Of a stretch of DNA of 64,000 bases, positions 13,401 through 25,364 are shown in pieces; the stretch's first letter is position 1, and every line of letters begins with the position of its first letter. A program made the position numbers and the translations under genes. The stretch lies in NCBI GenBank assembly GCA_036874045.1, contig CM072341.1, forward strand, positions 1,748,501-1,812,500, given 5' to 3'. The notes beneath the pieces are model-generated. The model was given only the letters and a program-made list of their open reading frames with translations, did not search any database and was not told where the DNA came from. This stretch comes from Cymodocea nodosa (taxonomy: Eukaryota > Streptophyta > Magnoliopsida > Alismatales > Cymodoceaceae).

Positions 13401-13853
13401 CAGTGGTTGCGTATTACGAGACATAAAAGACAAGCCAACCTCCGCGTCTTCACCTTCTCTCGTTGATTGGTCTAAGAATTGGAAAATGTTTCTCTTTCTT
13501 TTTCTTTTACAAACAACTTTTGATTTATTTATTTTTTCATTTATGCTTGACTGTGAATAATAACGTAGTCTCGTTACGTGATTTATTCGACAATTCGATA
13601 TTTTTTCTTCGTTGATTCTTTAACTACCTTTCCGCGGCGTCATCCGACATGCGACCAACAGGAGAGAGAAAGAGAGCGCTCGGCTCGGCTGGGAGATTTT
13701 TTAAAAAAAAAAAAAAAAGTAATAAAAAAATATATTTCATCTCCGAAACCGCGTCCTTCCAGCTGTCACACTTCGACTCTTCTCCTTCCTATTTATGTAT
13801 CCCTCGATCTCTCTCTCTTGTCCACGAAGACTTCCGACGAACCTCCGTCGCCT
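13401..13853 (+). promoter_or_regulatory. Upstream region and 5' UTR of the GATL gene
   Basis: A poly(A) run lies at about 13702-13716. The TATA-like stretch tatttatg lies near 13790, and a pyrimidine-rich leader (ctctctctcttg) follows just before the ATG. The open frame upstream of the ATG has no in-frame ATG and is 5' UTR. The transcription start is not determined. Confidence 0.4.
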
Positions 13854-14924
13854 ATGTCGTCTCCCTCCGCCGCCGCTGCGGCGACGCTCCCCTTCGTCCT
13901 CCTCCTCCTCTTCGTCCTCATCGTCGTTGATACTTCCGCCGCACGCCGTCTCTCTCAACCACTCCCTTCCTTCCACGAAGCGCCCGCGTTCCGAAATGGG
14001 AACGGCTGTCCGTCACCCTCCCACCCCTCCTCCGCCGTCCACATCGCCATGACTCTCGACGCGACTTACCTCCGGGGATCCATCGCTGGGGTCTTCTCCG
14101 TCCTCCAGCATTCTTCCTGCCCTGAGAACCTTGTCTTCCATTTCCTCGCCTCCTCTCCCCGTCCCCTCCGCCAAGTCATCGCCTCCACATTCCCTTACCT
14201 CTCCTTCCACATCTACCGCTTCGACTCCTCCCTCGTCCAGGGCAAGATCTCCTCCTCTGTTCGTCATGCCCTCGACCAGCCCCTCAACTACGCCCGCATC
14301 TACCTCGCCGACCTCCTCCCCCCATCCATCAGCCGCGTCATCTACTTTGACTCGGACCTCGTCGTCGTCGACGACGTCTCCCGCCTCTGGTCCATCAATC
14401 TCGGTCCGGATACTGCGATCGCCGCGCCGGAGTACTGCCACGCCAACTTCACTTCCTACTTCACGTCCCGCTTCTGGTCGGACCCGATTTACCCATCGTT
14501 GGCATTCGGGAACAGGACAAGACGGCCTTGCTACTTCAACACCGGTGTGATGGTGATGGATTTGGATAGGTGGAGGTCCGGCGGCTACACCGAGAAGCTG
14601 GAGTGGTGGATGCGAGTTCAGAAGCGGAAGGCGAGGATCTACGACCTCGGTTCGCTCCCGCCATTCCTCCTCGTCTTCGCTGGCCAAGTCAAGGGCGTGG
14701 AGCACAGATGGAACCAGCACGGTCTGGGAGGGGACAACCTGCATGGCTTGTGCCGGGATCTCCACCCAGGGCCGGTAAGTCTCCTGCACTGGAGTGGGAA
14801 GGGTAAGCCATGGCTCCGCCTCGACGCCGGCAAGCCATGCCCACTCGACGGTCTCTGGGCACCCTACGACCTCTACCGCCGCAGAGGACGGCGTCCGGCG
14901 GCGGAACCCTTGGCCGATGTATGA
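13854..14924 (+). CDS. Galacturonosyltransferase-like protein, GT8 (GATL1/PARVUS type)
   Basis: GATL proteins are family GT8 glycosyltransferases of the secretory pathway, required for xylan and pectin deposition in cell walls. The single exon encodes 356 residues, close to the roughly 350 usual for GATLs, which are typically intronless. The start is the first in-frame ATG. A hydrophobic segment at about residues 12-29 is a signal peptide or anchor. The GATL hallmark EAPAFRNG lies at 42-49, then [12 protein letters not shown] (64-75), [28 protein letters not shown] (145-156) and the metal-binding DSD at 166-168 ([11 protein letters not shown]). [28 protein letters not shown] and the C-terminal [19 protein letters not shown] follow. 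All the motifs I know for the family are present. GC content is very high with strong C/G at third positions. The neighbouring glucanase is convergent. Confidence 0.95.
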   Translation: MSSPSAAAAATLPFVLLLLFVLIVVDTSAARRLSQPLPSFHEAPAFRNGNGCPSPSHPSSAVHIAMTLDATYLRGSIAGVFSVLQHSSCPENLVFHFLASSPRPLRQVIASTFPYLSFHIYRFDSSLVQGKISSSVRHALDQPLNYARIYLADLLPPSISRVIYFDSDLVVVDDVSRLWSINLGPDTAIAAPEYCHANFTSYFTSRFWSDPIYPSLAFGNRTRRPCYFNTGVMVMDLDRWRSGGYTEKLEWWMRVQKRKARIYDLGSLPPFLLVFAGQVKGVEHRWNQHGLGGDNLHGLCRDLHPGPVSLLHWSGKGKPWLRLDAGKPCPLDGLWAPYDLYRRRGRRPAAEPLADV

Positions 14925-16414
14925 AAAGGTTCCACCGAACACACTACATACGTATGGACGACGAAACGGCGCCGGATGTCGACGTGGCGGCTACGGAACA
15001 CGGAAGCACATGTGGCGGCGGCCCACTTTGATTGCCACATCTGGTGCGCAACAATTTTGAAATCGAATGCGGATTCGAGGGAGCGGTCAGAGCTCTGAGC
15101 TGTGAACGGGGGCCATTCATTCTTTGATACGAAGGTAATAAATTCAAGCACGGGGTGTGTAATAATACGGTGTAAATTTTTTTTCTTCTATTAATCAAGT
15201 ACATCAGTGTTTGTTTGTTTTTATATTAAAAAAACGTAGATTACGTGGATAACGCAGTATAATATTCAAATAACAATAAATCATTTTTTAAAAAAAAGAT
15301 GCAGGTGGTGCTGGGAAAAAAGACACGTCACTCATATTATTTTTCTGATTTGTTTTTTTTTTTTTTCTTTTTCTGTGATGCCCTGAAGTCTTAAATTGTG
15401 AGTTGGTAGATGGTGCACTGATACCAATGATTTTTTTACAGTGATAATTTTTTGTAGATTTCAATCGAGATCATCTTAGGAAATCAATTGAAAAATCTAT
15501 TTATGCACTTAGAAAATAACAAATTTAGAAGAATTTGCCGAGAAATGAAAAATGAATGAAGTATATTTTTCGTTTTTCTTTTCGAAATTTAGATATACTG
15601 ATTTTTATATAAAGAATTAAGATGAAATTTTTCGACATACTATTTATAAAGATAATATATTAAAATCAAGTTACAATTTAACTTTAATTGATTTATTAAG
15701 ATGACGCAACCTTCAAGATAACCACAAGCAATAATTGATCTTCAACTTGACAGAAACTAAAGCGTCTGAAAAATTAGTTCTTGACGTAGTAAATGATTTT
15801 CTCGGGAAGAATTTATGAGACATGAAAAATGAATAAAGTATTTTTTTTTTCAATTTTCTTTTTTAAATTTAACAATACTGATTTCTGAATAATATGTTAT
15901 TTATAAAAAACAGTATATTAAAATCAACTTATAATATAACTTAAAGATGCGCACAAATGGCCGCGGATTTTTGAGCGAAGCAAACAATCACGGTTGAAAA
16001 GTACAATAATCACTTTTTTCAACTTTTCCGTATGTTCAAATACTAAAAAAATTAAAAAATTATTTTTCGTCACGTTCTTTTTTGTTACTTTCGCAACAGG
16101 CAAACGTCATAGAAAGATATTTAAAAATTTAACTTTTGTGCTTGGCTTTCGTCTTTTAATCAAGAGAATGGAATTTTAAAAGTGCAGAGATAGTTTCCAA
16201 ACACATACTTAATTGAGATAAATGATGCAAGAATAATGCCAACGTGATAATAATACTCTTGGTTATCAGCTGGATTGTCATCATTTTTTGATGACGTACA
16301 CATGCATAATTAAGTATGCATAATAAAATCTACATAATCAGACGACACCAGCATGATCGATAAATGGATTTGGTTGGGGATTTGAGGCACAGCACATGCT
16401 TGGAGTAACATTAA
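14925..16414. other. Convergent intergenic region between GATL and the glucanase
   Basis: It contains the 3' UTRs of both genes. An AT-rich segment at about 15537-15690 recurs at about 15800-15950 (gaaaaatgaat, ttataaa, atattaaaatcaa words). No other gene is seen. Confidence 0.5.
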
Positions 16415-18279
16415 TCAGTCATACTTGCAATTCTCGTAGCCTGCACAATATTTTAAGAACTCTTCCTCAAATCGTCTCGGAACAGACAACACATGGAAAA
16501 ATAATCGTATATCAACAAGATGTTAATTTATACTAATGCAATTTATGATGTAATGGAGGACTTTTTGGGAAAATGAGGTTGTAAATATTTATAATTTGAA
16601 ATAAATATTTTTTTTAAAAAAAAAATTCAAATATTTGGAGAAAAAAAGGCAATTATAAAAAAGAAAAATGAGAAAAAAGAAGAAGGTAGGCTTACTTGGA
16701 TCGACGGTGGTGATCAAGCCTGTCTGCCCGAAATCGCAGTCGAAGGTGTTCCGTCCGGTGGCCTGGAAGTACCCGTTCATGGCGTACGCGGCGTGGGACT
16801 CCACGGTGTCCGGCGAGAAGCAGGCCCCCTCCGCCTCTATCGGCCGGCAGTCTACTACTCCTTGCCCACAGACGAAGTCGATGTTTATCTGCAGAGACTC
16901 GGGATCTGCGTCTGGTTTTGGCACACACCATCTCCTCCCATTTGGGTTCGACCCATCCATCCCGGTAACTTCGTCGGCCTGCGATGGAGCCATTATTGTC
17001 GTCTGTTGATTAGAAATCTTAACCAGTTTCGTAGAAATTAGATGCTCCACCAACCCTTGCTCTCAGTATTCCAACGTCGTAGACCGACGAGAAGTCTGGC
17101 CGGAAAAGCCCGAAGTTCCTCTCGGACGTCGGTCCGGGCTTGAGGTTCTCGTTGAACAAGGAGAAGACGTAAGCCTCCAATGTCCGATTCGGCATGAGAG
17201 GCGTGCCGACGCCAGACCTGCAGTGTTGTACAATGTTTTTGTTGTAGTCCCTGGCGTTGTCGACGTCGGCGCCGGTCTGCCAAGCATCGCCGTTCGAGGG
17301 CCACCCGGTCTCCGCCACGACGATGTCGACGTCGGTGTAGCCCAGCAGCTTCATTGCGGAGAAAACGGCGTCAAGCTGGGCGTCGAACATGTTGGTGTAA
17401 TGCATCCCGGTGTTGGCATCGACGACGCCGGAGTTCGATCGGAACAGGGCGTAGTCCAGTGTTTCGTGTGTGAAGCCGAAATATGGGTACGCGTTTATCA
17501 TGAACGGGGAGCCTGTGGCCCGCAGGAAGCTGAGAAGTGGCTTGAGGACAGCGGTGTCGTAGCCGCTTCGAAACTTTCCGGTCGACGGTGGGCTGGAGGT
17601 TGAAAGTATCCCCAACGAGTGCGGTGTTGAGACCTGCAGTTTGATTTTAAATCCAATCTGAGTTAATATATCATCAATTCTTCTACATTTTGAGATATAT
17701 TATTTTACATATACCTTGATGTGGTTATGCAAGGAGACTCCGACGAGGGCAGTGTGAAGGTTCTGCATCGCCGGGACAAGGGCAACGATGAGGGACTTGT
17801 TGGCGGTGGAGATGATCTCGTTGCCGACCAAGATACGGACCACGTTGGTCGCCGGCGTATAGTGGAGAACGTTGGCTCTGATCCAACGTTGCGCGAATGG
17901 CAGCTCGGTGAGGTCGGTGATGAGTTCGTTTGGTATGGTGACGGTGACAGCCACGTCTGTGCCGGCGAAGGCTTGCAGAACGGATGCGTCGGCGTCGTAG
18001 AGCTTGACGGCGTTGATGGTGGTGTTCCGGACGAGGAAGTTGGCGACTTGTGACGGTGGAGGGAGGTCGTTCGCCATCCTCCCGTAGTTGATGCCAATGC
18101 CGGTGCTTCCATTCACACCTGAGCATAAGCAGTTCAAAAGTACAGAATTAGAATTATATTGCAACTTCCGGCAGAGATGGAAAATTTTATCGATTCCGAC
18201 CGGTCATGAGCAGCAGACCTGGAGAAAGAAGAACGAGGAGGAAGAGAAGGAGACTTGGCAGATCGGCGACAGCACCCAT
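16415..18279 (-). CDS. Glucan endo-1,3-beta-glucosidase (GH17) with C-terminal X8/CBM43 domain
   Basis: GH17 beta-1,3-glucanases hydrolyse callose and other 1,3-beta-glucans at the wall. Deduced exons in transcription order: 18279-18219, 18118-17715, 17633-17055, 17002-16696 and 16440-16415, giving 458 residues with all phases consistent. Residues 1-20 are a signal peptide (LLLFLLVLL core). The catalytic domain begins GIGINYGR (27-34). The proton donor is Glu121 in VGNEI and the nucleophile Glu263 in VAETGWPS. The X8 module starts RRWCVPK (371-377) and has six Cys, the usual three-disulfide set; the sixth comes from the last 26-nt exon. There is no hydrophobic tail, so a GPI anchor is unlikely and the protein is probably secreted. 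Intron 3 (17003-17054) is only 52 nt and is the least certain join; a frameshift is the alternative. Confidence 0.88.
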
Positions 18280-18495
18280 GATGAGCTCAGGTGGTGGTTG
18301 TGTTCGGGAACATGGAAGAGCAAAAAACTCACAGTGAGGAGGAGGCTTTTGTCCTTTAGTTTGGCGACGCGGTGGATACTTTGCTTATTTCCGGCGACCG
18401 TCGGCATCACCGAGCTTTTGGACTATCGGAAGGAAAAAAGAATTGATTCGCACGATGAAAAAATTTGATGTCACACAACGGAAGCAAACAATAAC

Positions 18496-18503
18496 AAAAA
18501 AAA
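18496..18503 (-). terminator. Pol III oligo(T) terminator of tRNA-Gly
   Basis: Eight consecutive T on the transcribed-sense minus strand, 7 nt past the tRNA 3' end. Confidence 0.85.
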
Positions 18504-18510
18504 CCTAACG

Positions 18511-18581
18511 TGCGCATCCAGGGAATCGAACCCTGGTCAGTACCGTGGGAGGGTACTATGATACCACTACACCAGATGCGC
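18511..18581 (-). tRNA. tRNA-Gly (anticodon CCC)
   Basis: The minus strand folds as a standard cloverleaf. The acceptor stem is GCGCATC with GATGCGC plus discriminator A. The D-arm contains the A-box TGGTGTAGTGG. The anticodon stem GTACC/GGTAC encloses loop CTCCCAC (anticodon CCC), and the T-arm carries B-box GGTTCGATTCC. There is no intron and no encoded CCA. Eight A on the plus strand at 18496-18503 give a T8 Pol III terminator just downstream. It lies 232 bp upstream of the glucanase start codon, in the same orientation. Confidence 0.97.
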
Positions 18582-18589
18582 TTGACGAT

Positions 18590-19640
18590 ATATTTGTAGT
18601 ATTTAAAATATAATAATTATATAAATTTTTTTCTTCTGGATAAATTGACTCTACAAAAATAATATAATCATCAAATATAAAGTTTAAAATATCTTTTTGA
18701 TATTTTAGCTAAAACAACGTAGTTTTAAGTGTGGGAGTTGAGATTATTAATAAAATTTATTCTAAATAAAATTAGCATTCTGCAAACTTCTTTGAAATTT
18801 TCGACAACGTTGAAAGCTAATAATATAATGTCAGAGAACTTAACTTGATCGCTTCTAAGAGATGAAAAGAATGAAGTTAATGGTGAAGAAAACCAGTAAC
18901 TCTTCCCTTTAAATCTATATTTGCTAAATCATGTCTTCTTACCTTTCTATTACCCTCGTAGGTGTTTTTGTTAAGATGTACGAGAATTTTTTGAAATAGA
19001 AATGAATTTCATATCTCTTGAGATAAGAATTTACATTCTCATGTGTTACATTGGAAGTGAGAATTTTATTTTTCTCAGAATTGAAATTTCCTTGTAAACA
19101 TCTTCAATATTTTATTTTTCTCTTGGCATATAAGGCACTCTCTTATCTTGACTATCTTTTGAACCATTTAAATTAATAGAAATAACATTCTCTTTAGAGG
19201 TGCTGATTTGAGTATTATCTCGATATTCTTTACTATTTATAATTTTGCTATTTTTTGTAAGAGTATTCTTTCCTAGAGATAGGAGGAGGTCGATGTTACT
19301 AACTAAGGAGGTGATCTTAATTTAGAATTGTCATGCAATCTTTTTTGGTGCAAGTGATAATCAGATTGGAGTTATTTCACCTTAAAGTTAAGGTTGTTTA
19401 ATTTATTTAACTTCTGTGTTGTAAAAAAAAAAGGAAAATTTAATATTAAAAATCAATAGTAATCCAACGAGACCAGTTATCATATCTAAACTATAAAATT
19501 GATCTTCTTCTTCTTCTTCTTCTTCTTCTTCTTTTACAAAATAAATTTGATTTTAAAGTCAATTTATAATTTTTCCCCTTCCTCACGAGAAGTGTTTTTT
19601 TCAAGGACAGGACAAACAAAATTGTCATAAAACCCACCCT
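18590..19640. other. AT-rich intergenic region
   Basis: No gene is recognised. A (TTC)n microsatellite of about 11 units lies at 19503-19534. Its translation on the opposite strand is only poly-Arg-like. Confidence 0.5.
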
Positions 19641-19758
19641 TGTGCCAAATTCCCCGAAGAGAACCGGTGGTTCGATTCCAGCTTTCCGCCTTCCTCCCGT
19701 CCCATTTCCTCCGCCACCGCCGAATCCCCACCCGAGCCCCCGGGATTTACCCAGAGCG

Positions 19759-20022
19759 ATGGAGGACAACAACGACAACGTCAACAACATCACCTCGATC
19801 GATCGGATGGCGATCTGGCTCGGTTCCAGCGTCGTCGCCGCCTTCTTCTCCTCGCTCGAGCGATTCTCCTGCATCAATCTCAGCACCGACGACGTCGACG
19901 GAGACTACGAAGACGAGGACGACGAGACAGATGGAGATCGCTCCGTGACGCTCGTCAAAGACGTCGTCGTCAACGTCGATGGCGCAGGATCAACCGCCGC
20001 CGGTACCGAGAACGTCGCATAG
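19759..20022 (+). CDS. Small acidic plant protein of unknown function
   Basis: The frame encodes 87 residues. The start is the ATG at 19759, before a run of Asn/Asp. A conserved-looking core [26 protein letters not shown] (here quoted as [14 protein letters not shown] and [11 protein letters not shown]) at about residues 16-41 has moderate hydrophobicity, and a very acidic segment follows ([17 protein letters not shown]). I recall short plant proteins of the same layout, a WLG-S-xxAFF-SLERxSC core plus an acidic tail, without an assigned function. The frame is GC-rich with coding-like third positions, and the GC content drops right after the stop. Neither localisation nor role can be inferred. 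It could be peripheral to a membrane through the core. It appears to be a single exon. Confidence 0.72.
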   Translation: MEDNNDNVNNITSIDRMAIWLGSSVVAAFFSSLERFSCINLSTDDVDGDYEDEDDETDGDRSVTLVKDVVVNVDGAGSTAAGTENVA

Positions 20023-21890
20023 GTCGAATCTCCCGCATCCGGTGGAACGGCGGCGCCGAATGGTGATGTGCCTTTGATCGATTAATCTTCCCTGTGCTTT
20101 AACTTCGGGTTTTCTGTCTTTGATTTCCTTGTAGATAACGCGTCCTCGGATTGCTAAGGTGTTTCTTCGCGGTTTGGTAGGAATCGGATTTGTGGAATTT
20201 GTGTATTGTAGGATGATGACTTTTCTCATGAAAAAAGTACTTTTCGATTCATTCGTTGCAATTTGATGCACTCATATTACCATTTCTTTTATTATGCATG
20301 TCCAAAACTGACATATCAAAAATTAGATATCTTATTTCATGAAGAGTAATGTGATTGAAAGTGACAAGATAAAATGTGTTTATGTGATTCACGAGAGGAA
20401 TCAAATGATATACTAAACATGAATTTGATGTATCGACAAATATAAGATGCTGTTATTTTTCTCTTTTGCATTTATGTTGTTTTTTATTTTTTATTTGGGT
20501 TCTGCTTCATATTTCGCTCAAAATGTTTCAGATGACCTTCTTCACTTGTTATTACCACGGTATGGTGATATTAGTTAATTAATTTTTTCATACATGGTGA
20601 GACGAGAGTAATCGATTAACTTTTATTATTATTAGATGATTATAATAAATATATGATAAAAATTTTAGTTAAATTAAATAAGGATTAGTTCGCTTAAAAT
20701 TCAGCAATTTTTGTTAAATTTCAATGATTAATTTTTAAATGAAAAATAACAATGAATAATACTTACTAGATTATAGTATAAATTAAATAATTATATTAAT
20801 AGAGTTTATGTGCAATTTACACATCTGATATGGAACATCCATTAGAATCCTAATCACAGAATACCATTGCACCCACTTTGAAGGAATCCTTCTCTTTTTG
20901 ATGATTTTTCCTTGTCCACCTTTTTATATGCATTATTCTAGATGTTTTGCTTGCCCACTTCAAACAACATATGCTTCTCTCTTTATGTTGTTCCTATTGT
21001 CGGATTCTTATCCTTGTATTCAAGAAATACCAGAATGTTGAACTTCCATTCATATATTCCAAGCGTGTCATTACCACTGAAAAGATCATTTCTTTTTATC
21101 AAAGATGAGGGGAAAAAAACTAATGTAAAACGTAACCAGCAAAATATTAGGATTTTAAGAACATATATTTTTGTCTTATAGATATAAAAGCAAAATCGTT
21201 GGCTTAAATTTCTAATTGTGTGAGAACTACACATGATTCAAATCCTAAGGCCCTGTTTGATTCATCTTTTTAAAGGTATTTCTGGTAGGAAAAAGGTCCG
21301 CAAATGCATTGAACTAAACGCAAAATGCAAAGACCATTAAAAAACACTGGTTTTTTAGCCTACAAGATGTGTACTAAAAAAAGCTTAGTTTAAATAATCC
21401 ATCTTTCCTCTGTTAATTTGAAAACCAAGAATGTATTTTCGGATACAATCTTGGTATGGTAAGAGTATATCCTCTTCCTCTTCTATATTCTCCACCCCTA
21501 TCCCACTGTTATTTTTGTCGTTAAGATGGATACCATCACACTATCAACAGGCACAATATTGCTAATACCATGTTCCACAGACAGATTCGTGCATAATAGG
21601 TGTCATGCCCTACATGCATACATCCACACTAAAAATTAGTGCAAACTTATTAAGAATGATTATGCAAATGCCATTATAGAGATGGAAAAAAGCCTATAAA
21701 TTCCTCACACAAACAATTGGTTCAAATTAGGGCAAATCCACAACCCCTCTAATACGAACCAAAACATTCTGATCGAACATAAGCACCACTGATGGGTTCT
21801 TCACTAGATTTGTCTACTACTCCTTGTCCGTGAGTCCTTACCAGTGTCGTGGTGTAAAAAGATTAAGAAATCGGATCAAGATAGAGGAAA
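20023..21890. other. Intergenic region, 3' flank of the small acidic gene
   Basis: It contains the likely 3' UTR up to about 20270 and then AT-rich DNA. Short frames at 20942-21234 are unsupported. The part from about 21240 may include more of the degraded gypsy element, but no LTR was recognised. Confidence 0.4.
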
Positions 21891-21908
21891 AGAATGGTTC
21901 AATTTCTT

Positions 21909-22560
21909 CTACCCAATTTGGATACTTAGCCTGCAGAGTTCTTCAACATCCTCCCATGTAGCTTCGTCATGCCCTTTGCTCTTCCACTGTATTAACCACT
22001 CAGTAGCCGCCCTGTTGCCCTTTTTAACCATTTTGCGTCTCAACAATAGTGTCGGCTGTCGCTCTTCACTATTGACGGGCCGAATTTCTGTTGACACATC
22101 CATCAACCCAATCTTAGGTTTCAATAGTGAAACATGAAATATTGGATGCATCTTAGCTGATGGTGCAACCTTACCAACCTTCTCGATAATCCGAAAAGGT
22201 CCATAAAATCGAGGGGCTAACTTGTTGAACAACCTGGCAGCAACTGTTTGTTGTCGATAGGGATGAAGCTTTAAGTGGACCCAATCGCCAATTTTAAATT
22301 CACGTTTAGTTCTCTTCTTATCAGCAAAGTATTTCGTCTGACTCTAAGCCTGCTTCAACTTTATTTTTAAATGTGCTATAACACCACAAATCCCTGGACT
22401 GTAAATGGTCTTCTACTGCATGCATCCAAACGAGTTGTTCCTGCCACAAATGGTTTGGAGGATGCCGACCATAAACAACTGTAAATGAAATGGAGTAGTC
22501 TCAATAGAAGTATGATATGATGTATTATAACTATGTTCTGCTGCCCACTTGTTCGTGGGG
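21909..22560 (-). mobile_element. Ty3/gypsy chromovirus fragment (integrase C-terminus and chromodomain)
   Basis: The minus strand reads YFADKKRTKREFKIGDWVHL, KLHPYRQQTVAAR, LAPRFYGPFRIIEKVGKVA and HPIFHVSLLKP. It ends in a chromodomain-like EWLIQWKSKGHDEATWEDVEEL (quoted in part: WLIQWKSK, EATWED) before a stop at 21909. This order, integrase GPY/F region then chromodomain, marks a plant chromovirus. Upstream of 22340 the frame is broken by a stop, but the integrase core is still recognisable (ETTPF, YSPGI) to about 22560. It is truncated at both ends. Confidence 0.88.
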
Positions 22561-24440
22561 AAGGTATTTATTTTGACACTATTTATTAGGGCTTCTTCAC
22601 ATTGTTGTTATTTTCAATTGATTTGTTCAATGCTTCTGGTCAGACCATGCTTTCCAATCCCATTGCAGTCAATGTTTCTGTTATTTGTTATAATCGCATT
22701 ATTGTTAATAAGCATATTTTTTAATGAAATTAATAATAATATTTTTTTTTTAAAAAAAAAAATCAAATTATAGATTAATATATCAGTTACACCACAATTT
22801 TAAATAGTATTTTATTACATTTTTAATTTTCGAATATTTTGATGTGTACTAAATTCTTTACAGAAATTTTAAATTTTTAAACTTTTTGACAGGTGTACTA
22901 AACTTTATATTTTTTTTTTTTGTTTGAACTTTTCGACGTACATTAACTAACAGGCTTTTAACGTAATATCTTACTTCATTTCTTGCCAATATAGAACATG
23001 GATTTGATTCTAAGGAAAAATATAGAACATGGATCACAATTGATCGATCCAGTTCCCCTTCGGCAAAACGAGCTATGAAATCTTCCTTCCCCAAAGTATG
23101 TCCAGTTACTAACCAAACCCGCTCGCTCATTACTAGCGGAACCATTGGCTTGCTTCCCCTTCAGGAGGCATCACTGCGTAAAGTAGATTCTTAAGCATCT
23201 TCCACCAATTTATAAAAAATCGAAATAACGTGTGATAAACAGGAATCGATGACTTGACCGGGGAATGCAACGACAACGAGGAAGGCAACTGGCCGTGGAA
23301 ACATCAAACGACGTAACACAAATAGGAAAGACATAAATAATCTCGCGAGTAACTAATATATCAAAAGAACAGGGGGCACTCGGAGAGATGTTCCAATGGC
23401 CGATCCCATGATGAACCACAACCCACTGGTCCAATCCATCCCCTGATGTTCCTCTTCTTAGGCATTGGAATGGTCGGTCATGGCACAGGCCGCCCTTATG
23501 TAGATGGGAGATGAAATTTTGTCCGTTGGATGGAGGAACATAAGCGAGAAGAATGAATTGGGATCTTAAAAAAAGAGAGGGCGCAGGTTGTAAATGTATC
23601 TTTAGATCATAAGAGAGTGTTTGTTTGTGTACTGAAAAATAGTTAAATAAACGGGCAAAAGATGGGATGAGAACGATGAATACGAAAACACTCAAGAGTT
23701 AAATAAATTCTATTTTCTAGTTTGGATATTATCATGGATTTAAAATTTGAACCTAATTCAAATTTTGCTTTTCTAAAGATTTTTGATGATTGAAATTTAA
23801 ATATTAAATAGAATTTAACGTCCATTTGATAACCAAACGTACGGTTTTCATAGTGTTAGAAAATGTGTCGGTAGATCTTTTTATTATAGTAACAATAACA
23901 TTTGTTTTGAAAGCTACAGGAGACTCTTGAAAAGTTGATGGAAAATTACATTAATACCCTCACCTAAAATCTATATTATTTATAATATAATATAATTATA
24001 TTATGTTTATTCATAATGTTGATATGAATATACTATGATTAAATTATTTATATTATAATTATAAATGATGCCACATATTATTATAATTATATATATTTAT
24101 AATTTGTTAACGTATTATGATTATTTATATTACATTTATTCATAACATTGATATTAATATATGTTGATTGCATTATAATTATATGTTGATAACTATTTAT
24201 TCATTTGTAATTATTTATAACGTTTTAACATATGAACAAATAAGGCTATTTGAAATACAATTTACGCTTAAAAATATATAAATAAAAGTACATAAATATG
24301 TAATAAAGATATTTTAGAAAATTTAATTTTTCTTTTTATAAAATTAAAGAAATTATCAAACATAACTCCCTAACTTTCAAAAGTTGAGAACTGGTACTTT
24401 TAGACGAATAACTAATGTTTGTTTAATTTAAATAAAAATT
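22561..24440. other. Intergenic DNA; compositionally distinct block at about 22980-23600
   Basis: The block at 22980-23600 is more GC-balanced than its neighbours and has two overlapping minus-strand frames (22858-23145 and 23210-23695) with no family I recognise. Around 23940-24240 the DNA is again AT-rich, with ttataatataattata words like those at 4150-4330. Confidence 0.35.
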
Positions 24441-25364
24441 TATCTTATATTTATGGTTAAGAGACAGTGCATCTGACAGTCTCCTGTGTTACTCCTCTGC
24501 ATGTAAACAAACAGACATGCTGTTTGCATGACATGTAAATGTTACGACCATTGAAATTAGAAATCCAAACCAGCAAAGAATAGCGCCCAACTGGCAGTCT
24601 TCTTATGTTACACTTAACCAATCTTACAATATTAATTCAACAATTTATGGTTTTGCATGGTTTGATTGGTATTTCAAGGATAACCGAATAGATGACACCA
24701 AGAAAATAAACAAAGATCTTGAAATGTTCACACCCCCAAATTAAGTGAAAGATTAATGTTGAAAGCGAGACCAAGGGACCACAGCAGTACAAAACCTCTC
24801 AAGAGAAACTGGATAGCATGTTGAGGTATCACAACCTCCATTAAGAATTAAATCTTGGTATCAAAATTGGAAAGCCGTCTAAAGATTTAACCATTTCAAA
24901 AACTTACAAAAAAAACTGATAATAAGATCATCCTGGCATCATACCCTGGATATTACACCAAAATGTACTCTGATATGCAGATGCAAATTCAATTTGGATC
25001 ATTTGCTTTAATCCATGGGTTTGGAATATTATTCCAGTCATTCAGGCAAAGGGGATGATGATGTCTAGTAGAATGAGGAAAGAGATTCGTAAAGGAAAAA
25101 CAACAAGACCTTCATATGAGTAGGGGTGAAGGCAAATTACAATTACTTCCGACAAATGATGGTGAATTTTTTGTCTCTTCTTGTCAAAATCCAACGAAAG
25201 GTTGGCAGCATTTTACTTATAGCAATTTCTATTCACGTTTTTGCCACTAAAGAACAAGTCAACACTTCACAAGTATAATGACTTGTTCACAAAGAAAAAG
25301 AAACATCAAGAATCTCTCTATGATTTTTGTAGCCAAAGAAGATTCTCGCCACAATCAGCCAGTT

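Noticed and set aside
13578-13853. Upstream in-frame extension of the GATL frame
   Set aside because: It begins with a non-ATG codon, contains no ATG before 13854 and encodes Lys-rich and Ser-rich sequence with no family match. It is treated as 5' UTR.
14013-14942. 309-codon open frame antisense to the GATL gene
   Set aside because: It is the shadow of a very GC-rich coding strand with C/G third positions. Its composition is low-complexity and it has no domain, while the sense frame carries all GATL motifs.
19664-19678. ggttcgattcc B-box-like word upstream of the small acidic gene
   Set aside because: No A-box at the right distance and no cloverleaf. Considered chance.
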